IMG/VR virus record: IMGVR_UViG_3300030399_000020
Coordinates: 1 to 51,441 of that record
From: a virus
DNA: 51,441 nt
Strand: one strand, 5' to 3'
Each line of letters begins with the position of its first letter. Positions within the stretch are counted from its first letter, which is position 1. Below the pieces are notes generated by a model. The model ran no database searches, had not been told where the DNA came from, and was given only the letters and a program-made list of their open reading frames with translations. The translations under genes and the position numbers were made by a program. Of this stretch, positions 23,772 through 30,975 are shown in pieces.

Positions 23772-24079
23772 GATTCATCGACGAAGTTTGCAACCTATTC
23801 GACGTGGAAGTCATTTGCGACATTGAAGAGGTCGAACACGATCCCCTCGGCGTGGACTGGACGGGGTTACGCGAGCCCGAGACGCGAGTGCGGCCTGTCG
23901 TAGCAATTGGATCACGCGGAGAACCCGGCGCGGGGCTGGTGAGTTTCGTTATGACGCCGTGGTTCAACAACCTCGAACAACTCAATGCTTTCTTGCAGTG
24001 GCATATCGAACTTCTACGGAAGCTGGATGGGGCTGACACGCCCGCTCCCTGCATGATCGACTGGAGTATCCCCTACTAA
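23768..24079 (+). CDS. Unknown acidic protein (103 aa)
   Basis: ATG 23768 overlaps the preceding stop (ATGA). Acidic (FDVEVICDIEEVEHDPLG), mixed alpha/beta, no membrane segment. Its stop codon overlaps the stop of the convergent PTH2 gene by three bases. Function unknown. Confidence 0.6.
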   Translation: MRFIDEVCNLFDVEVICDIEEVEHDPLGVDWTGLREPETRVRPVVAIGSRGEPGAGLVSFVMTPWFNNLEQLNAFLQWHIELLRKLDGADTPAPCMIDWSIPY

Positions 24080-24387
24080 AAGTCCGGGTGACCCAAGTTG
24101 GGCTGTTCAGATTCGAACGGTACGTCTTCTTCCCACCAAGCCATAACAGTCTCGCTGCCTGCGGGAACCTCGGTGTATCCGGCATCGACCACGACGTAGT
24201 ATTCCGAGGGCTTACGAGCCGCCTTAGCCTCCTCGAACTTCTTGTCGCTGGCGTCCAGCACGATGCACTTGTGGTGCTCTTGCGGGTCTTTCTTGTACAG
24301 GCCGATGGCGGCATGACCGCACTGCCCGCCTATCTTGTTCGCGCTCATCTTGAGGTTCTTGCGAACCAGCAGCTTTAGCTTTTTCAT
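24076..24387 (-). CDS. pth2: PTH2-type peptidyl-tRNA hydrolase (103 aa)
   Basis: Matches the archaeal/eukaryotic PTH2 family almost from end to end: N-terminal VRKNLKMSANKIGGQCGHAA (family: VR.DL.M..GK.A.Q..HA), then VLDASDKKFEEAKAA, YYVVVDAGYTEVPAGSETVMA (family: DAG.T....G..T), and an acidic C-terminus. It would hydrolyse peptidyl-tRNA to free tRNA. Length is slightly short (family about 115-120). Bacteria normally rely on the unrelated Pth1, so a phage copy of PTH2 is notable. Its operon contains no other translation gene. ATGA overlap with the upstream gene. Confidence 0.8.
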   Translation of the reverse strand: MKKLKLLVRKNLKMSANKIGGQCGHAAIGLYKKDPQEHHKCIVLDASDKKFEEAKAARKPSEYYVVVDAGYTEVPAGSETVMAWWEEDVPFESEQPNLGHPDF

Positions 24388-24578
24388 CGCCCGTCCTGAT
24401 TCGACGTTGTTTCAGGGCACACTTTATGTTGCGTGATGCCCCACTTGGCGGCTATCGGCAGATGGCATTTGGTACAGTACACGGATGGCTCAGGTGCGTA
24501 CCTTCTCTTGATGTCCGCTTCTACGGAGTCGTAATCCTCGTCATTGTGTCGGCGTTGTCCTAATCTATCGACCCACAT
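24384..24578 (-). CDS. Small zinc-binding protein, unknown (64 aa)
   Basis: Starts at ATG 24578 in a TAATG overlap with the upstream gene. CTKCHLPIAAKWGITQHKVC gives a C-x-x-C...H...C site for one zinc ion, resembling short zinc fingers of phage proteins. Precedes and overlaps the PTH2 gene (ATGA). Confidence 0.65.
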   Translation of the reverse strand: MWVDRLGQRRHNDEDYDSVEADIKRRYAPEPSVYCTKCHLPIAAKWGITQHKVCPETTSNQDGR

Positions 24579-24979
24579 TATTTGTCGCTCCAGTCGCTCC
24601 AATTACCCGGGCAAGAGCATGGGTTATCGGGGCATTCAATGCAGCCGCTCGATGTCGGCTGCGTGGTTGGTGTAGTAGTGGATGGTGTGACGCTGCAACT
24701 AACTTCCGCCTGCGGGGTCTGGAACTCCCAAGCCGTCTTCGGCAGCACCGTGCACAGGGCGTGGCGTGCCTTATCGTAGACGACGTTCAGGCTTGTCTCT
24801 TGATGATCTACCTTCCAGAGTGTGCGGTTGTTGGACGTGCGGGATACGAAGTCGGCTTCCCCTGTCTGGATTTTCTGAACGATCTCACGGCGGGCTTCTT
24901 TATTCAGCACAATGCCGTACCGCTCTTCGGCGGCAGCCTTAGCGTGCGCTTCGAGAATCTTCTTGGTCTTCTTCGACAT
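24578..24979 (-). CDS. Unknown protein with Cys-rich tail (133 aa)
   Basis: Promoter-proximal gene with AAGGAACCCC before ATG. N-terminus lysine-rich helical (MSKKTKKILEAHAKAAAEERYG), then a central domain, then a Thr/Pro-rich linker (STTTPTTQPTS) and a C-terminal CIECPDNPCSCPG cluster. Linker plus Cys-cluster layout suggests two independent domains. Function unknown. Confidence 0.65.
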   Translation of the reverse strand: MSKKTKKILEAHAKAAAEERYGIVLNKEARREIVQKIQTGEADFVSRTSNNRTLWKVDHQETSLNVVYDKARHALCTVLPKTAWEFQTPQAEVSCSVTPSTTTPTTQPTSSGCIECPDNPCSCPGNWSDWSDK

Positions 24980-25003
24980 GGGGTTCCTTACTAAGGATAC
25001 CAG
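24980..25003 (-). promoter_or_regulatory. Candidate promoter with 14-base spacing and ribosome binding site
   Basis: Minus strand CTGGTATCCT ends 14 bases before the ATG at 24979, followed by AAGGAACCCC. Spacing matches the elements at 1590-1612 and 45165-45188. Confidence 0.5.
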
Positions 25004-25015
25004 AAAACCCCAAGT

Positions 25016-25183
25016 TTAGCCAAGATGGTCGTTCAGGAGGGTGACACCGAAATAGTCGCAGTTCTGCCGCAAAAAATCGATGCATTCATGGATAGCGGCT
25101 TCACGGATTTGTTCGGGTGTGGCGTCCTTCGGGACAGGACGCAGGTCGATGGGCGTGTCGTAGCGGTCGATCTCAGTGCTCAT
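25016..25183 (-). CDS. Unknown acidic protein (55 aa)
   Basis: Starts at ATG 25183 within the 3' end of the preceding 32-aa gene. Helical, acidic (KDATPEQIREAAIHECIDFLRQN). No membrane segment. A longer upstream frame from 25219 lacks support. Function unknown. Confidence 0.55.
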   Translation of the reverse strand: MSTEIDRYDTPIDLRPVPKDATPEQIREAAIHECIDFLRQNCDYFGVTLLNDHLG

Positions 25184-25271
25184 AGCTCTCCAGCCGTCGC
25201 AGCAACTTAAATGCCGCACGCTGCGAAGAGTCCATGGTAACGTATTTCAACCAATAACGCCAGTGTTTCAT
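25173..25271 (-). CDS. Very short basic peptide gene (32 aa)
   Basis: ATG 25271 overlaps the terminal bases of the upstream gene and the peptide MKHWRYWLKYVTMDSSQR... is basic and aromatic with an amphipathic helix. It is supported only by its position in the coupled operon; it may be a leader peptide rather than a functional protein. Confidence 0.4.
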   Translation of the reverse strand: MKHWRYWLKYVTMDSSQRAAFKLLRRLESYEH

Positions 25272-25780
25272 TACAGCTTCTTGGCTTCATCCTCAACGTC
25301 GGTGACGGCTTCCTTGGCGTCAGCCTCAACTACGGGGACGATCTTGGCAGCTTCCGCCTTGGCATCGGCGATGATCTTCTCGGCTTCGGCTTTCGCATCG
25401 GCCTTGATTCCATCAGCCACGACTTGAGCGTCGGCTATGGTCTTCGTGACCTGTGCCTTGGTGTCGTCAACGATCTTCTGAGCATCGGTCTTGGCGTCGG
25501 CGATGATACCCTTGGCGACTGCCTTGGCGTCCTTGTCCACATCGGCGATATCGGCCTTTGCCTTCGGAGCGATCTTCTCGACCTCAGCTTCGACCTTCGC
25601 TTCACCGTTCAGGAATGCGGCGTAAGCGTAAGCCAGCGCCTCACCGAAAACGTGGTTGTGGAATTGAACGAAGGTTACCGAGCCTTCGAGGGTGTGCTGG
25701 ACGCGAACTGCGTATACGCCGTCAGACTGCTTTTCGACGGTTGCGGGTACTGCCTGAGGTACTACTGTTGATGTTGCCAT
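25271..25780 (-). CDS. Helical protein with 11-residue (hendecad) repeats (169 aa)
   Basis: AAGGAG precedes ATG 25780. Residues about 1-60 are a small globular part; residues about 75-150 are six near-tandem 11-residue units of the type KAEAEKIIADA (also KTDAQKIVDDT, KAQVTKTIADA, QVVADGIKADA), rich in A, K, D and lacking P and aromatics. This periodicity is typical of right-handed coiled coils and amphipathic helices such as LEA-type or apolipoprotein-type proteins. Could be a virion scaffold or stress/stability protein. A longer frame from 26056 runs over the neighbouring gene and is rejected. Confidence 0.65.
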   Translation of the reverse strand: MATSTVVPQAVPATVEKQSDGVYAVRVQHTLEGSVTFVQFHNHVFGEALAYAYAAFLNGEAKVEAEVEKIAPKAKADIADVDKDAKAVAKGIIADAKTDAQKIVDDTKAQVTKTIADAQVVADGIKADAKAEAEKIIADAKAEAAKIVPVVEADAKEAVTDVEDEAKKL

Positions 25781-25788
25781 GATGCTCC

Positions 25789-26184
25789 TTAATTGATAAC
25801 GACGCCGCTGGACGGGCGAGTTTCGAGTGCGAGATTGTAATTCGTGACAACGTAGGCTGTTCGCTTTGTCTTCCGTGCAACCTGAATCGCACGCTTGACC
25901 TTCTTCTTCAGCAGTCTCACTTCCGAAGTCGGGATGCCGGGGGCGTTGATTGAAAGGAACTCGGTTTTTCGATCCCAGCACATGTTCACCATGGCGACAT
26001 CGTAGTTCGTGACGACGGTATATCTCGGATCGCTGAGCGCCTCCGCGTAGTGGCATTCCAGAGCCGTAACCTCCGAGGTTGGAATGTCGGGAGCGATAAC
26101 GAAGATGAGGTTGACGTAGTTAGAGGGCACAACAACGGCCTTCATGCCTTTGTCTTTGCGAACGGTCTTCTTGTTGGTTTGCAT
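25789..26184 (-). CDS. Unknown protein with internal duplication (131 aa)
   Basis: Start at ATG 26184 after AAGGACACC. Two related halves: one contains APDIPTSEVTALE... and VVTNYDVAM, the other APGIPTSEVRLLK... and VVTNYNLAL, spaced about 50 residues apart. The shared pattern is AP-x-IPTSEV ... Y-x-VVTNY-x-x-A. This is an intragenic duplication of an unknown beta/alpha module. No membrane segment. Function unknown. Confidence 0.65.
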   Translation of the reverse strand: MQTNKKTVRKDKGMKAVVVPSNYVNLIFVIAPDIPTSEVTALECHYAEALSDPRYTVVTNYDVAMVNMCWDRKTEFLSINAPGIPTSEVRLLKKKVKRAIQVARKTKRTAYVVTNYNLALETRPSSGVVIN

Positions 26185-26191
26185 GGTGTCC

Positions 26192-26851
26192 TTATGCCTG
26201 AGACGGATCATCTTCGAGGTCTGGCAGCAAAGCATCTTCTGCGAGACGTGTTACCCGTGGGTCTTCTGGAACACCATCCATATCGAGGATGTCCATGCCC
26301 GGAGTTTCGAGTTCGATTTCACCCACTTGAACTGTGTTGGGGCGGCGGCCAGCGGGATTCGTAACGGTAACTCCCGTCACAGGTGTCCTGCCGCTTACGG
26401 CTGCACGGCGGCTAAGTCCTGCTCCGCTGTGGTCGCGATTGACGGTGCGGACTTGGGTCGGGTCACGACGCGGACCAGCTTGAGGGGCGGGAACACCACT
26501 GCCGCCGCCAGACGCGGGAGCGACATGCACCCGAGCAGGACGACGAGCGATGGGAATGCTGGTGACTGTTTCACCGGACGAACCGTCGAGGGTTGTCGTA
26601 GTGGCGACTGGAAGAGGATGTAGGTGAACGGGTGTCGCCGAAAGGCTCTCAGCTTCGCGATTCACGTCCTCGACCAAGATCATGCCCATCATATCGGAGA
26701 GTTCTTTACTCGCCTTGTGTTTCTTGCAGGGTGAGTAAATGCCTTCGGCGATGGGGTCTTTGTACTGCGGGTCCTTGAACTCACGGACGGCCCTGCAACC
26801 ACATTCGCGTTCCACGCTTAGCCGATGTACGTTTGTCTTTTCGACCTTCAT
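26192..26851 (-). CDS. Unknown protein with disordered centre (219 aa)
   Basis: GAGGCACTT precedes ATG 26851. N-terminal part has a possible metal site (ECGCRAV...CKKH). The centre (residues about 80-170) is rich in Pro, Gly, Thr, Arg and probably unstructured; the C-terminus is acidic (DLEDDPSQA). May be a virion or scaffold-like protein; no family recognised. Confidence 0.6.
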   Translation of the reverse strand: MKVEKTNVHRLSVERECGCRAVREFKDPQYKDPIAEGIYSPCKKHKASKELSDMMGMILVEDVNREAESLSATPVHLHPLPVATTTTLDGSSGETVTSIPIARRPARVHVAPASGGGSGVPAPQAGPRRDPTQVRTVNRDHSGAGLSRRAAVSGRTPVTGVTVTNPAGRRPNTVQVGEIELETPGMDILDMDGVPEDPRVTRLAEDALLPDLEDDPSQA

Positions 26852-26865
26852 AAGTGCCTCTACCC

Positions 26866-27078
26866 TTACAATTCCGTAGTGGGGTCCAGAGAGGGCTGCC
26901 CCATCAGAGTGAGTGCGAAATTCAGTGTTTTTAGGGCAATTTCGCGCTTCCTATCGCCCGTCAAACGCTTCGCAAATTCATTCTGAAAACGAAGCTCCAA
27001 CATCGGGGCGTTCTCATCCTCGGCATCGCCAAGGTAGTAGAGCCGTTCCCCGATGGTTGGACAGAATTCCAGCTTCAT
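26866..27078 (-). CDS. Unknown small protein (70 aa)
   Basis: TAATG overlap with the upstream gene. Mixed alpha/beta (LEFCPTIGERLYYLGDAEDENAP then a helix). No motif. Function unknown. Confidence 0.6.
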   Translation of the reverse strand: MKLEFCPTIGERLYYLGDAEDENAPMLELRFQNEFAKRLTGDRKREIALKTLNFALTLMGQPSLDPTTEL

Positions 27079-27473
27079 TACGCCGTGACTTTCGCGTTCT
27101 TTTTCGCCTTCTTGACGGGCGCTGTCACTTGCGTGGCTGCTCCGTTGGTCGGCGCTGCTGTCGCTACTGGTGCGGGCGTTGCCGCAGGAGCAGCGGGCGG
27201 TACAGCGGGTGTGGCCTGAGCATCGACACCCTGTGCAATCACTGCCGGGGGTTCGGGCTTCTTCAGGTCGATGGGGAAGTTGATGATCTGGCGGAAGTAT
27301 TGCTGGTTCTCGCCCTTCTCATCCTTCTGCTCAAAAAGTACCCCAAGAGATGATACGCCGGGTTGAAGCTGGCGCAGGTTGAGCTTGTCGGGCGTGGTGA
27401 CAAATGGAATGGCCTCAGTTGCTACAACCTTCCCAGATTCGTCGGTTTGGTCAAAAAGAAATACGATCTTCAT
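27078..27473 (-). CDS. Unknown protein with Pro/Ala-rich tail (131 aa)
   Basis: GAGGAGAG precedes ATG 27473. Residues 1-75 are a beta-rich domain; residues 76-120 are an Ala/Pro/Val linker (QATPAVPPAAPAATPAPVA); the end is basic (KKAKKNAKVTA). The same linker style occurs in the 136-aa protein at 43679. Layout suggests a domain tethered to a nucleic acid or virion surface. Function unknown. Confidence 0.65.
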   Translation of the reverse strand: MKIVFLFDQTDESGKVVATEAIPFVTTPDKLNLRQLQPGVSSLGVLFEQKDEKGENQQYFRQIINFPIDLKKPEPPAVIAQGVDAQATPAVPPAAPAATPAPVATAAPTNGAATQVTAPVKKAKKNAKVTA

Positions 27474-27502
27474 GTTGTTGCTCTCCTCATTACCTAATAC
27501 CA
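27474..27502 (-). promoter_or_regulatory. Candidate promoter with 20-base spacing and ribosome binding site
   Basis: Minus strand CTGGTATTAG ends 20 bases before the ATG at 27473; GAGGAGAG lies between. It is the longest leader among the GTATnAT elements found. Confidence 0.5.
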
Positions 27503-27530
27503 GATTTTGTTGAAAAACTAGGGATTATTT

Positions 27531-28352
27531 TTACAGTCCCTTTGATGCCAAAAACACGTGGCTTACGAAGCCAGCGACGTAGCCAGCGATGAACCAGTGG
27601 CGCTTGGACTTGTTGAACTTGTCCGTCATCACTTTCTTCTCTTCGACACACTGGGCTTCATGATCGGTATCCAGTTTTGTCGCCCCTGTAACCGCCGTAT
27701 TGAGCGTGGCTACTTGGGTGCCGAGATCGAAGATGTTCTTGTTCTGCTGGACGATCAATAGATCGTCGTTCGTCTTCAACGTGGTCTCGTTGGCAAGCTG
27801 CGCCGTCAGGACGGGGACCTTCTCCAACTGCTGAACCGTTGCGAGAGCGTTTGACGGGGTTACCGTGACGTTGTTGCCCGAACCAATCGCTCCTGTGAAA
27901 TTCGTGCCGGGGGCAAGCTGTGCCCAACGGTCAACGAGTGCGGGAACGGGAAGCGTAGCGTCCGTGTGCTGTTGTTTCGTCAGAGCGGTCGCCAGTGCGG
28001 TGTTTGCCGCCACAAGCTGCTGGTTCTGAGCGGTTACCTTATCGGTGAGCGCCTGAAGTGCCAGCTTATCCTGTGCCGCCTGAGCCGCGTCCTTCTGGGC
28101 CTGAGCCGCGATAGCTGCGTTCTGTTGTACCTGTGCGGCGACAACGAGCTTCTGTTGCTGTAGGGCGGCACTGTCATGATCGAGGCGAATCTGGGCGTAC
28201 TTGCCGTAGCCCCACCACAATGTGATGGCAAGGATGACGACGATGAGAAGCTTTTCGTGGTCGAGCAGGAAGGAACGAATCTTGCCGATTTCCCCGCCGT
28301 GTACTGGGCTTACCGCTTTTGGGGCTGCACTAGATGTTGTCTGGTCTGACAT
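27531..28352 (-). CDS. Membrane-anchored coiled-coil protein, spanin-like layout (273 aa)
   Basis: One N-terminal membrane helix (residues about 33-52, LLIVVILAITLWWGYG), then a long Ala/Gln/Lys-rich region (QQQKLVVAAQVQQNAAIAAQAQ) with heptad-like spacing, a globular middle and a second hydrophobic stretch near the end (WFIAGYVAGFVSHVFLA). This layout is seen in i-spanins and other envelope-spanning phage proteins, but no small lipoprotein partner gene is nested here. The start overlaps the 3' end of the HNH/AP2 gene by 23 bases. Confidence 0.45.
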   Translation of the reverse strand: MSDQTTSSAAPKAVSPVHGGEIGKIRSFLLDHEKLLIVVILAITLWWGYGKYAQIRLDHDSAALQQQKLVVAAQVQQNAAIAAQAQKDAAQAAQDKLALQALTDKVTAQNQQLVAANTALATALTKQQHTDATLPVPALVDRWAQLAPGTNFTGAIGSGNNVTVTPSNALATVQQLEKVPVLTAQLANETTLKTNDDLLIVQQNKNIFDLGTQVATLNTAVTGATKLDTDHEAQCVEEKKVMTDKFNKSKRHWFIAGYVAGFVSHVFLASKGL

Positions 28353-28842
28353 ATCGATAACTCTCCCCTTGCACAGTTAATGGACAAAGTTGAAAATTCG
28401 TGCAAGCAAATTCTCGATCCAGCACACGCGAAATCGCATCGTACTCAACAGCGGCTCGAAGCTCACTATTCCAGTAGCTCACCCGTGCTTTACCGCTGCG
28501 ACTAATACGCGACATCCACTTCTTGGAGTGTTTGTGCCATTGCACTCCCTTAAACTTGCTGCGACCATTTCGATTTTTTCGACGGTTCGCCTGATTCTGT
28601 GCTGCGGTACAGGCTCGAAGATTTAACTTCTGACAATCAAGCCCGTTTTGGTTACGGTGATCTACTAGCACCGCTGGATCGGCCACATCTAACACCAGTC
28701 GATGCAGCTTCACCACAGCCACGGCATACGCCGTCTTCTTCCGCTTATGAATGGACACCCGCCAATTGAATCTGGACAGGCGTTCGTAGTCTTCATCATC
28801 CACTAACGCGGAATATCCTCCGTTGAGCTTGATTTCTCTCAT
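28330..28842 (-). CDS. HNH/AP2-type homing endonuclease, leaderless (170 aa)
   Basis: Residues about 60-90 hold the HNH-3-type core (KLHRLVLDVADPAVLVDHRNQNGLDCQKLNLR...NQANRR), with H-N-H-like ligands; the C-terminal half (RSKFKGVQWHKHSKKWMSRI, LRAAVEYDAISRVLDREFA) matches an AP2-type DNA-binding domain. This combination is typical of phage-borne homing endonucleases. Its own GTATTAC element five bases before ATG suggests it is transcribed independently. It ends inside the start of the next gene. Confidence 0.85.
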   Translation of the reverse strand: MREIKLNGGYSALVDDEDYERLSRFNWRVSIHKRKKTAYAVAVVKLHRLVLDVADPAVLVDHRNQNGLDCQKLNLRACTAAQNQANRRKNRNGRSKFKGVQWHKHSKKWMSRISRSGKARVSYWNSELRAAVEYDAISRVLDREFACTNFQLCPLTVQGESYRYVRPDNI

Positions 28843-28856
28843 ACAGAGTAATACTA
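28843..28856 (-). promoter_or_regulatory. Leaderless-type promoter (GTATTAC)
   Basis: Minus strand TAGTATTAC at 28855-28848 is five bases before ATG 28842. No ribosome binding site. It precedes only the HNH/AP2 gene. Confidence 0.6.
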
Positions 28857-28875
28857 CAATTTCAGAACGGCGTAA

Positions 28876-29085
28876 TCATTTCTCCAAAAATTCTCTGTTC
28901 AACTGTTTGTGCAGGAGATCGAGAGACTGAATCGATAGGTCCAGAGCAATCCTGTGGGTGACGCGGGTTTCCGCATCCCACTCGGACGCGCTGTCTCGGG
29001 CATCAATTAAGAGTTCGCAAGCTTTATCTTGCGCTTTAACTGCCCTTTTTAAGCGGGCAATTCTTTTGGTTTGCAGTCGTGTCAT
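28876..29085 (-). CDS. Unknown basic helical protein (69 aa)
   Basis: Start at ATG 29085 in an ATGA overlap. Very basic N-terminus (MTRLQTKRIARLKRAVKAQ), helical. A longer frame to 29178 has no signal. Possibly DNA- or RNA-binding. Function unknown. Confidence 0.6.
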   Translation of the reverse strand: MTRLQTKRIARLKRAVKAQDKACELLIDARDSASEWDAETRVTHRIALDLSIQSLDLLHKQLNREFLEK

Positions 29086-29339
29086 TTCTCTCTTCCCAAT
29101 TTGCGGCGAGACCACAACACCAACATACCGGGTAACATCGTGTCCTTGTTCGGATTTTCGAACTCCTCGCGAAGGCATTTCGGTAGCCGTTTGATTTCGC
29201 CGACATTAAGCGAAAGAATCTCCAATCCACCCGGCAGGCGGAAAGAAAATCGCCGTTCGAGCGGCAACCCCACGACATCGATCCCAAGCGTCAGACCATC
29301 GGCGATCTTCTTGACAAGTTGACGTTCTTCTCTCAGCAT
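29082..29339 (-). CDS. Unknown protein (85 aa)
   Basis: The start directly follows the stop of the NusG-like gene (TAAATG), so the two are co-transcribed. Beta-rich (RFSFRLPGGLEILSLNVGEIKRLP), C-terminus basic with SRRKLGREK. Might cooperate with the NusG-like protein, but there is no direct evidence. Confidence 0.6.
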   Translation of the reverse strand: MLREERQLVKKIADGLTLGIDVVGLPLERRFSFRLPGGLEILSLNVGEIKRLPKCLREEFENPNKDTMLPGMLVLWSRRKLGREK

Positions 29340-30662
29340 TTACTTCGTTGCCCTTTCCTTAAACCGAACGCAGGTGCATGGGCCTGAGTAATTCTTGGCG
29401 ACCCACGAATGAATCTTGTGGTTGCTGGTCCCACCGCACCGTCCCCAAGAGCCCTTGGACGTGACCTTGTGCTCTGACCGCGTGTGGTAGCAGGTGTTGC
29501 ATGTATCGGTGCCCAGCTTCTTGCGCTTCTTCGGGCCTCGGGTCTTTTTTTCGACGACCTTGACTTCAGTCGCGGCGACCTCTTTGATGTCCTTGCCTTT
29601 ACGGGCCTCTTTCGAACGCCCGTCTTTGCAGACTTCTTGGGTTAATACTGGGATTTTGCACTCAGTATCCAATTTAGCGATCTGATTGGCAGAAAACTTG
29701 AATTCCTTGCCGTGTTTGTGGATCACGTCACGGTAAGTGTTAAGCTCGGGGTCCTGTTTTTTGAAATAGTCCTTCATCAACCGATCCTTGATGATGCAGT
29801 AGATGATGAACAGGTTCTTCGGAGCCTTGATCTCCCCCGATTTGAGGTTTTGCATCACAACCTTAGCGATCTCAAGCGGGTTGTGCTTACCCTCAATCAG
29901 CACGAGCTTCTTGACCAGTGCGGTGACCGTGCGCTGGCGAGAATGGCGCTTGGGCTCCTCAGCCTTGGCTTGCTCTTCCAGAACTTCGACCGTGGGCATA
30001 GTCTCGTCTAGATGCAGGTCTTCCGCGATCAACGCCGACGCTATTTCTTCGCCCAGTTCATCGAATAACGCATCCACCATCGGGCCGAAGTAGTACACCC
30101 TTCGGTTCTCGGGGACATTGGGCAGGTTCAGGAGGTTGCGGATCGGGGTCTCTTGCAGGATGTACTTGGTGCGGAGGGTGATCCTGACCATCGCCGAACC
30201 GTCGCCGATGACCTCCACGACGCCGCAGAAGTCGCGGCATTCACCGTTCAGGATACGGACAAAGCTGCCAACCTCGATCCCGATAGCCCGCTGGCGATGC
30301 TCTTCTTCCGCCAGAGAGATAAGACTCTGCACGTAAGCGTCCTCTACGGAGATGGCCTTCGATGGGCGGTTACAATCGCCCTCGGTGACCAAGCCGCAGA
30401 TGCCTGTGATTTGTTTGAGCCGCAGGAGGGCGGGGAAGCTGGTGCTGCGAACGAACACGTACTGCACCGTGCCCAATTCGAAAACATCGAGATCACGCTT
30501 TTGGACAGGGATGAAGACTTCGAGAGGCTCATCACGAAAGATGCCCCCGACTTCTCTCCCCAGCCGCTTCATAGTGGGCTCGACGGTCTTGTCTGACCTA
30601 AGTTCCGCCATGTACCACTTTGTGTTTTTGAGCTTTTCGGTTGGGCCGTATTCGAGAACCAT
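29340..30662 (-). CDS. NusG-like transcription elongation factor, large form (440 aa)
   Basis: Residues about 14-115 resemble a NusG N-terminal (NGN) domain: KWYMAELRSDKTVEPTMKR start, PVQKRDLDV, VQYVFVRS, GICGLVTEG. Residues about 130-182 match a KOW domain: GSFVRILNGECRDFCGVVEVIG then a run ending ETPIRNLLNLP. After a charged region comes an extra domain and a C-terminal zinc-finger-like stretch (CNTC...CGG...C-x-C; about residues 385-432). Ordinary NusG is about 180 residues, so this is a long paralogue. NusG-family proteins bind RNA polymerase and change pausing or termination; host or phage transcripts could be targets. Its own TATTAG element lies five bases before ATG. Confidence 0.7.
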   Translation of the reverse strand: MVLEYGPTEKLKNTKWYMAELRSDKTVEPTMKRLGREVGGIFRDEPLEVFIPVQKRDLDVFELGTVQYVFVRSTSFPALLRLKQITGICGLVTEGDCNRPSKAISVEDAYVQSLISLAEEEHRQRAIGIEVGSFVRILNGECRDFCGVVEVIGDGSAMVRITLRTKYILQETPIRNLLNLPNVPENRRVYYFGPMVDALFDELGEEIASALIAEDLHLDETMPTVEVLEEQAKAEEPKRHSRQRTVTALVKKLVLIEGKHNPLEIAKVVMQNLKSGEIKAPKNLFIIYCIIKDRLMKDYFKKQDPELNTYRDVIHKHGKEFKFSANQIAKLDTECKIPVLTQEVCKDGRSKEARKGKDIKEVAATEVKVVEKKTRGPKKRKKLGTDTCNTCYHTRSEHKVTSKGSWGRCGGTSNHKIHSWVAKNYSGPCTCVRFKERATK

Positions 30663-30750
30663 GAAGGCTAATACTAGATATAGGGTAAAAATACTCTATA
30701 AACTGAAAATTATTTCCCTAGATATAGGTAAAAGTGGTATGATGGTCATG
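30663..30750. promoter_or_regulatory. Divergent promoters with a direct repeat (operator candidate)
   Basis: Leftward: CTAGTATTAG at 30675-30668, five bases before ATG 30662 of the NusG-like gene. Rightward: GGTATGAT at 30736-30743, just before ATG 30751. Between them the direct repeat CTAGATATAGG(G)TAAAA occurs at 30674-30690 and 30718-30733, repeat starts 44 bases apart (about four helical turns), each overlapping or flanking a promoter. A DNA-binding regulator could bind both copies; AT-rich composition differs from flanking DNA. Confidence 0.65.
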
Positions 30751-30975
30751 ATGCCACGAAAAAGGTACAAAAAGCCACCGACTCGAATCCATCTGGTGCG
30801 GTTCTTGCACCTTCTCTTGGAAGAGTGTGTGCCCGCACGGATAGAGGAACTGGTGAAACGTGTGGAGGGGGGAGAAACTGGAGAATCGGGACGTGCGTGG
30901 GAGATTGCCAACCGCCTTATGAAACCGACACCCGGACAAGAACGGGCAGCGGCAGGAGCGAGGGCAGCGATATGA
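30751..30975 (+). CDS. Small basic protein, possible regulator (74 aa)
   Basis: Starts at ATG 30751 (or 30748), seven (or four) bases after TATGAT, so probably leaderless. Basic N-terminus (MPRKRYKKPPTR) and two helices. Overlaps the next gene by four bases (ATGA). Being divergent from the NusG-like gene with direct repeats in between, it could be an autoregulatory DNA-binding protein; no helix-turn-helix is clear. Confidence 0.5.
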   Translation: MPRKRYKKPPTRIHLVRFLHLLLEECVPARIEELVKRVEGGETGESGRAWEIANRLMKPTPGQERAAAGARAAI

